Assembly (NCBI RefSeq): GCF_019104745.1
Contig: NZ_JAHRWL010000002.1
Coordinates: 1 to 64,000, forward strand
Reading direction: 5' to 3'
DNA length: 64,000 nt
From: Thalassococcus arenae
GTDB taxonomy: Bacteria; Pseudomonadota; Alphaproteobacteria; Rhodobacterales; Rhodobacteraceae
In this document: piece by piece, positions 61,124-64,000 of the stretch
How the letters are laid out: every line of letters starts with the position of its first letter
Numbering within the stretch: the first letter of the stretch is position 1
Notes under the pieces: generated by a model
What the model was told of the DNA's origin: nothing
Seen by the model: only the letters and a program-made list of their open reading frames with translations
The model's database searches: none
Made by a program: the position numbers and the translations under genes

Positions 61124-61900
61124 CTATGCGTGAACGGTCGACTGCAGGAAGCCCTGCAGTCGCTCCGATTTGGGCGCGCCGAAGAGTGAACCCGGTGCGC
61201 CTTCTTCCTCGACAAGCCCCTGATGAAGAAAGACAACGTGGTCAGACACATCAGCGGCCATCTTCATGTCATGGGTGACGATCAGCATGGTCCGGCCTTC
61301 CTCGGCCAGCCCCTTGATGACGCGCACCACTTCCTGTTCCAGTTCGGGGTCCAGCGCGCTGGTCGGTTCGTCGAACAGCAGCGCCTGCGGCTCCATGCAA
61401 AGCGCTCGCGCGATGGCGGCGCGTTGCTGCTGGCCGCCGGACAGCTGGGCCGGAAAGACGTCGCACTTGTCGCCGATGCCGACCTTGTCGAGATAACCGC
61501 GCGCGGCATGCTCGACCTCGGCACGGTCGCGGCCCAGCACGGTGACCGGCGCCTCCATCACGTTTTGCAGGATGGTCATATGGGCCCACAGGTTGAATTG
61601 CTGGAACACCATCGACAGGTTGGTCCGGATACGCAGCACCTGCTTGGGATCGGCCGGGCGTCGGTGATGGCCCTCACCTTTCCAAAGGACCGGTTCGCCG
61701 TCGAACAGGATTTCGCCCTGCTGGCTGTCCTCGAGCAGGTTGCAGCAGCGCAGCAGCGTCGACTTGCCAGACCCGGACGACCCGATCAGCGACACCACGT
61801 GACCGCGCGGCGCGGTGATGTCGACGCCTTTCAGCACCTCCAGAGCGCCATAGCTCTTGTGCAGGTTGCGGATGGCGATGACGGGGGGTGTGTCGGTCAA
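61124..61900 (-). CDS. ABC transporter ATP-binding protein (polar amino-acid type)
   Basis: A 258-aa ABC ATPase. Walker A SLIGSSGSGKSTLLRCCNLL, Q-loop MVFQQFNLWAHMTILQNV, signature QLSGGQQQRAAIARAL, Walker B ALLFDEPTSALDPEL and switch His IVTHDMKMA are all intact. The start appears to be TTG at 61900 (TDTPPVIAIRNLHKSYG); no in-frame ATG fits the family and there is no strong ribosome site. It is the first gene of the reverse-strand cluster running to 52126; the promoter should lie in 61901-62024, where I see no clear motif. Confidence 0.9.
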   Translation of the reverse strand: MTDTPPVIAIRNLHKSYGALEVLKGVDITAPRGHVVSLIGSSGSGKSTLLRCCNLLEDSQQGEILFDGEPVLWKGEGHHRRPADPKQVLRIRTNLSMVFQQFNLWAHMTILQNVMEAPVTVLGRDRAEVEHAARGYLDKVGIGDKCDVFPAQLSGGQQQRAAIARALCMEPQALLFDEPTSALDPELEQEVVRVIKGLAEEGRTMLIVTHDMKMAADVSDHVVFLHQGLVEEEGAPGSLFGAPKSERLQGFLQSTVHA

Positions 61901-62024
61901 GGGATACCCGGGCAGCGTTTGACGTTGCGGCGCAGAATGGCGCGAAACAAACGCGGGATGCAACGTGCAAAACGACGGCGATAAGGCGCCAAGCGGCAAA
62001 GTGACGGCACGGAAGCCCGTTTCG

Positions 62025-62756
62025 TCAGCACTCGGGCGGCAGTGGCAGCGCCGTGTAGGCGCGTTCCGGCAGCGCCACGACACCCTGAAGTCCAAGCGCG
62101 TCGCGGCTCGACTGCGGCAGCGCGGCAATGGCGGCGGACAGTGCGGCGCGCAACCTTTCGGGGTCGCGGCCGCGGGCGGTGATGTAGGGCAGCGCCGGGC
62201 TTGGCGCGGTCTCGTCGGCCACGCGCAGGGCCGTCGCGGCGGCATCATGGCGCGCGATCAGCCGCCAGCTTTGCGCATCGAGCGCCGCCAGATCGGCGCG
62301 GCCTTCGGCGACGGCGCGGGCCGAGGCCCGGTGACTGCCGGTGATCAGCGCGACGGACGGGTGCAGGCCCAGCCCGGTGGCATGGCTCATCAGCGCGGCA
62401 TAGCCCGACTGGCTGTCGGTGCCGTTCGCCGCGATGCGGGCGGCAAGTAGATCGGACAGGCCCCGGGCATCGTCGCGGCGCGCCACCAGGACCGATCGGT
62501 AATATCCCGGCGCGCAGCCGGGCAGGGCATGGTCGGGGCTGGCCACCAGCGTCACCCGCCCCACCAGGTGCTTGCGGAACGGCAGCGAACAGGTCTGCGA
62601 CAGCAGCAGCCCGGGTGATTGCCAGGCCTCCCACGGGTCGATCTCGCGATCCAGCGCGTCGGGCGCATCGCCGAGATCGCGGCGGATCGCCTGCCACAGC
62701 GCATCCGTCTCGGCGCGCAATTCGGGAAAGTCGTACATCGGCAGGGTGGCGATCAC
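62025..62756 (-). CDS. PhnD-like phosphate/phosphonate-binding superfamily protein
   Basis: A 243-aa protein of the PF12974 (PhnD-like) periplasmic-binding fold, but with no signal peptide: IATLPMYDFPELRAETDALWQAI, then SQTCSLPFRKHL, VASPDHALPGCAPGYYRSVLVAR, NGTDSQSGYAALM and GSHRASARAVAEGRADLAALDAQSW. The cytoplasmic location makes transport unlikely; such stand-alone forms are of unknown role. The start is GTG at 62756, overlapping the TerB-type stop (GTGA), so both are on one transcript. Confidence 0.85.
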   Translation of the reverse strand: MIATLPMYDFPELRAETDALWQAIRRDLGDAPDALDREIDPWEAWQSPGLLLSQTCSLPFRKHLVGRVTLVASPDHALPGCAPGYYRSVLVARRDDARGLSDLLAARIAANGTDSQSGYAALMSHATGLGLHPSVALITGSHRASARAVAEGRADLAALDAQSWRLIARHDAAATALRVADETAPSPALPYITARGRDPERLRAALSAAIAALPQSSRDALGLQGVVALPERAYTALPLPPEC

Positions 62757-63190
62757 CCGCCGCTGACCCTTTGCCGGGCCAGGGCCGAGTCGCGGTCGCT
62801 GACGCCCAGGAAATTCGACACCATGCGCAGCAGCGCGTCTTCCTCGGCCTCGCGCACGCCGTCGGCCAGAACCACTTGCCACAGTGCCTCGATCACGCCG
62901 ATGCGGTCCTCGTAGGCCACCGCGTCCTTGATCGCACCGGTGAACCGCACGGTGTCGGGGGCCTCGGCCTCCAACGCCTCGGCCTCGGCGCGCAGCTTCG
63001 CCGCCTCGAACGGCGACAGGGCGAAACGCCGGGCGGCGATGCGGTCGATGCGGTCGCGTTCGGACTGGTCGTAATGGCCGTCGGAACGGGCGATGCGCAC
63101 CAGCAGGGCGGTCAGCGCAAGCCGCGCATCTTCATCCGGCAGGGGCGCGGGTTCGGGCGCGGTCAGTCGCTTGATGAAATCGGCAAACAT
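62753..63190 (-). CDS. TerB family protein (first)
   Basis: A 145-aa all-helical protein of the TerB-like metal-binding fold: ALTALLVRIARSDGHYDQSERDRIDRIAARRFAL with acidic residues in the DGHYDQSE helix, and LWQVVLADGVREAEEDALLRMVSNFLGVSD as the second repeat half. Members bind divalent metal in tellurite or stress systems; no ter operon is adjacent. It follows the second TerB-type gene by 40 bases and overlaps the PhnD-like gene. Confidence 0.87.
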   Translation of the reverse strand: MFADFIKRLTAPEPAPLPDEDARLALTALLVRIARSDGHYDQSERDRIDRIAARRFALSPFEAAKLRAEAEALEAEAPDTVRFTGAIKDAVAYEDRIGVIEALWQVVLADGVREAEEDALLRMVSNFLGVSDRDSALARQRVSGG

Positions 63191-63230
63191 GGCAGGGATA
63201 TAGGTCCGGTGCGGGGAAAGGGGAAGTCCG

Positions 63231-63677
63231 TCAGGGGATCACGGCGGCGGCGGCGCGGGCAGCTTCGGAATCGCTGCGGGCCACGCCCATCTGGTGTTCG
63301 ATCATCGTCATCAGCGCGTCTTCGCGTTCGTCGGTGATGCCATCGGCCACGACCACGCGCCACATCGCCTCGACCTTTTCGCGACGGTGCTCGTAGTCGA
63401 CCTGGTCTCGGATCAGGGCGATCAGTTCGTCTTCGTTGTCGACCGCGAAGGCGAGTCTTTCGCAGGTGGCCCGCATTTTCGCCGCCTCCAGGGGTTTCAG
63501 ACCATACGCGGCGGCAAGAATCCGGTCGATCTGGGCGATTTCCTCGAACAGATAGGACTTGTCCGCCATCGCGACCCGAACCAGCAGGGTGCCAAGCGCC
63601 AATTCGGCGTCGGGTTTCGGCAGCGGCTCGGGTTTTGCCGCCTTGCGTTTCAACAGCGCGGTGAATCGTTCGAGCAT
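63231..63677 (-). CDS. TerB family protein (second)
   Basis: A 148-aa paralogue of the neighbouring TerB-type protein. It has LALGTLLVRVAMADKSYLFEEIAQIDRILAAAYGLKPLEAAKMRATCE and a C-terminal VEAMWRVVVADGITDEREDALMTMIEHQMGVA, with the same two-helix repeat but only partial sequence identity. It looks like an old tandem duplication. The N-terminus is basic (LLKRKAAKPEPLPKPDAE). It shares the direction of the partial gene upstream, with 16 bases between. Confidence 0.87.
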   Translation of the reverse strand: MLERFTALLKRKAAKPEPLPKPDAELALGTLLVRVAMADKSYLFEEIAQIDRILAAAYGLKPLEAAKMRATCERLAFAVDNEDELIALIRDQVDYEHRREKVEAMWRVVVADGITDEREDALMTMIEHQMGVARSDSEAARAAAAVIP

Positions 63678-63693
63678 GGGGCGCCTGTTCGTT

Positions 63694-64000
63694 TTATCCG
63701 GTCTTTTCCTCAGTCTGTATCACCACATCGTCCAGCGCAATCCCGCCGGGGTCGGTGGTCTCGATCGTCAATGCCGCGACGGGGTGTCGCGTGGTCCAGG
63801 CCAGCGGGATCACATCCGGCCCCGGTCGCAGGACCTGGCGCGCCAGCCGGACGCCCTCCGCGTCGTAGAAGGTCAGCGTCACGGTGCCGGGATCGGCCGC
63901 GCGGCCCAGCGGGTCGGCGTATTCGGCGTGCAGTTTCAGGCCGAACACCACTTGCGGCACATCGAATACCAGCGCGGCACTGCCTTCGCCCCGGCCGTCC
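63694..64000 (-). CDS. C-terminal end of an unidentified protein (partial)
   Basis: An open frame runs from the window edge to the stop at 63694-63696. About 100 residues are visible: FDVPQVVFGLKLHAEYADPLGRAADPGT and VTLTFYDAEGVRLARQV, rich in beta-strand-like alternation, and ending ALDDVVIQTEEKTG. The phrase IALDDVVI is common at the end of beta-sandwich (discoidin or carbohydrate-binding-like) domains. The start lies outside the window, so I give no name. Confidence 0.6.
   Translation of the reverse strand, partial: DGRGEGSAALVFDVPQVVFGLKLHAEYADPLGRAADPGTVTLTFYDAEGVRLARQVLRPGPDVIPLAWTTRHPVAALTIETTDPGGIALDDVVIQTEEKTG

Overview
The window is about 64 kb of GC-rich, densely packed chromosomal DNA. 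It looks like a member of the Rhodobacteraceae (alphaproteobacteria; Roseobacter or Paracoccus relatives). The evidence is the class I PHA gene set with a PhaR-type repressor, the murA-DUF2948-hisD-UPF0262-phosphatase-infA-maf-RNase E/G-yacG gene order, an alphaproteobacterial LexA box (GTTC-N7-GTTC), a tRNA-His without G-1 and with A73, and many family-restricted DUF genes. I see no prophage, transposase, integrase or CRISPR array.

Layout. 1-4.4 kb: the tail of a CoA-transferase, a small acetyltransferase, then the polyhydroxyalkanoate genes phaP (phasin), phaC (synthase) and, divergent, phaZ (depolymerase). TGC-rich PhaR-type operators lie in front of phaP; the regulator gene phaR is far away at 51.5 kb. 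4.4-19.5 kb: scattered metabolic genes (apt, a LysE exporter, mtnP, a SulP transporter, a methyltransferase, a flavin reductase, EcsC, ptsP, a GFA protein, lysC, an SDR, DUF1178, waaA). 19.5-31.3 kb: tRNA-Thr, a 53-aa protein, murA, DUF2948, then a large reverse-strand gene, then hisD, UPF0262, a low-molecular-weight phosphatase, three small overlapping genes, infA, maf, an RNase E/G family gene and yacG.

The reverse-strand gene at 21650-24853 is the most striking item. It encodes a 1067-aa protein that joins a cobalamin/[4Fe-4S] reductive dehalogenase to an FMN/NAD(P)H/[2Fe-2S] reductase, with no export signal. By domain logic it is a self-sufficient cytoplasmic (catabolic) reductive dehalogenase.

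31.3-38.2 kb: a class V PLP enzyme, the 5-oxoprolinase genes pxpB-pxpC-pxpA, and a zinc uptake locus (znuA divergent from zur-znuC-znuB, sharing a probable Zur operator; ZnuA and ZnuC are both His-rich). 38.2-42.6 kb: a dienelactone-hydrolase-like protein, tRNA-Tyr, rlmB, a zinc-ribbon protein, ribB (with a degenerate second domain), ribH and nusB. 43.2-46.9 kb: an ArsR-SRPBCC pair with two palindromic operators, a two-gene unit of a ClpP-like membrane protease and a coiled-coil membrane protein, and mmcB under a LexA box. 47-52 kb: tRNA-His, an RluA-type pseudouridine synthase, a ridA-like gene broken by a stop codon, rpoH, a Gfo/Idh/MocA oxidoreductase and phaR.

52-62 kb: a long reverse-strand cluster reading ABC ATPase, binding protein, unknown 104-aa protein, two permeases, glutamine synthetase-like enzyme, class I amidotransferase, second glutamine synthetase-like enzyme, PuuB-like FAD oxidase and DegT-type aminotransferase. 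It looks like an uptake and gamma-glutamylation pathway for an amine or polyamine. 62-64 kb: a PhnD-like protein, two TerB-family proteins and the end of an unidentified gene.

A family of short intergenic repeats (five copies) always lies just 3' of a gene and in the same orientation as it.
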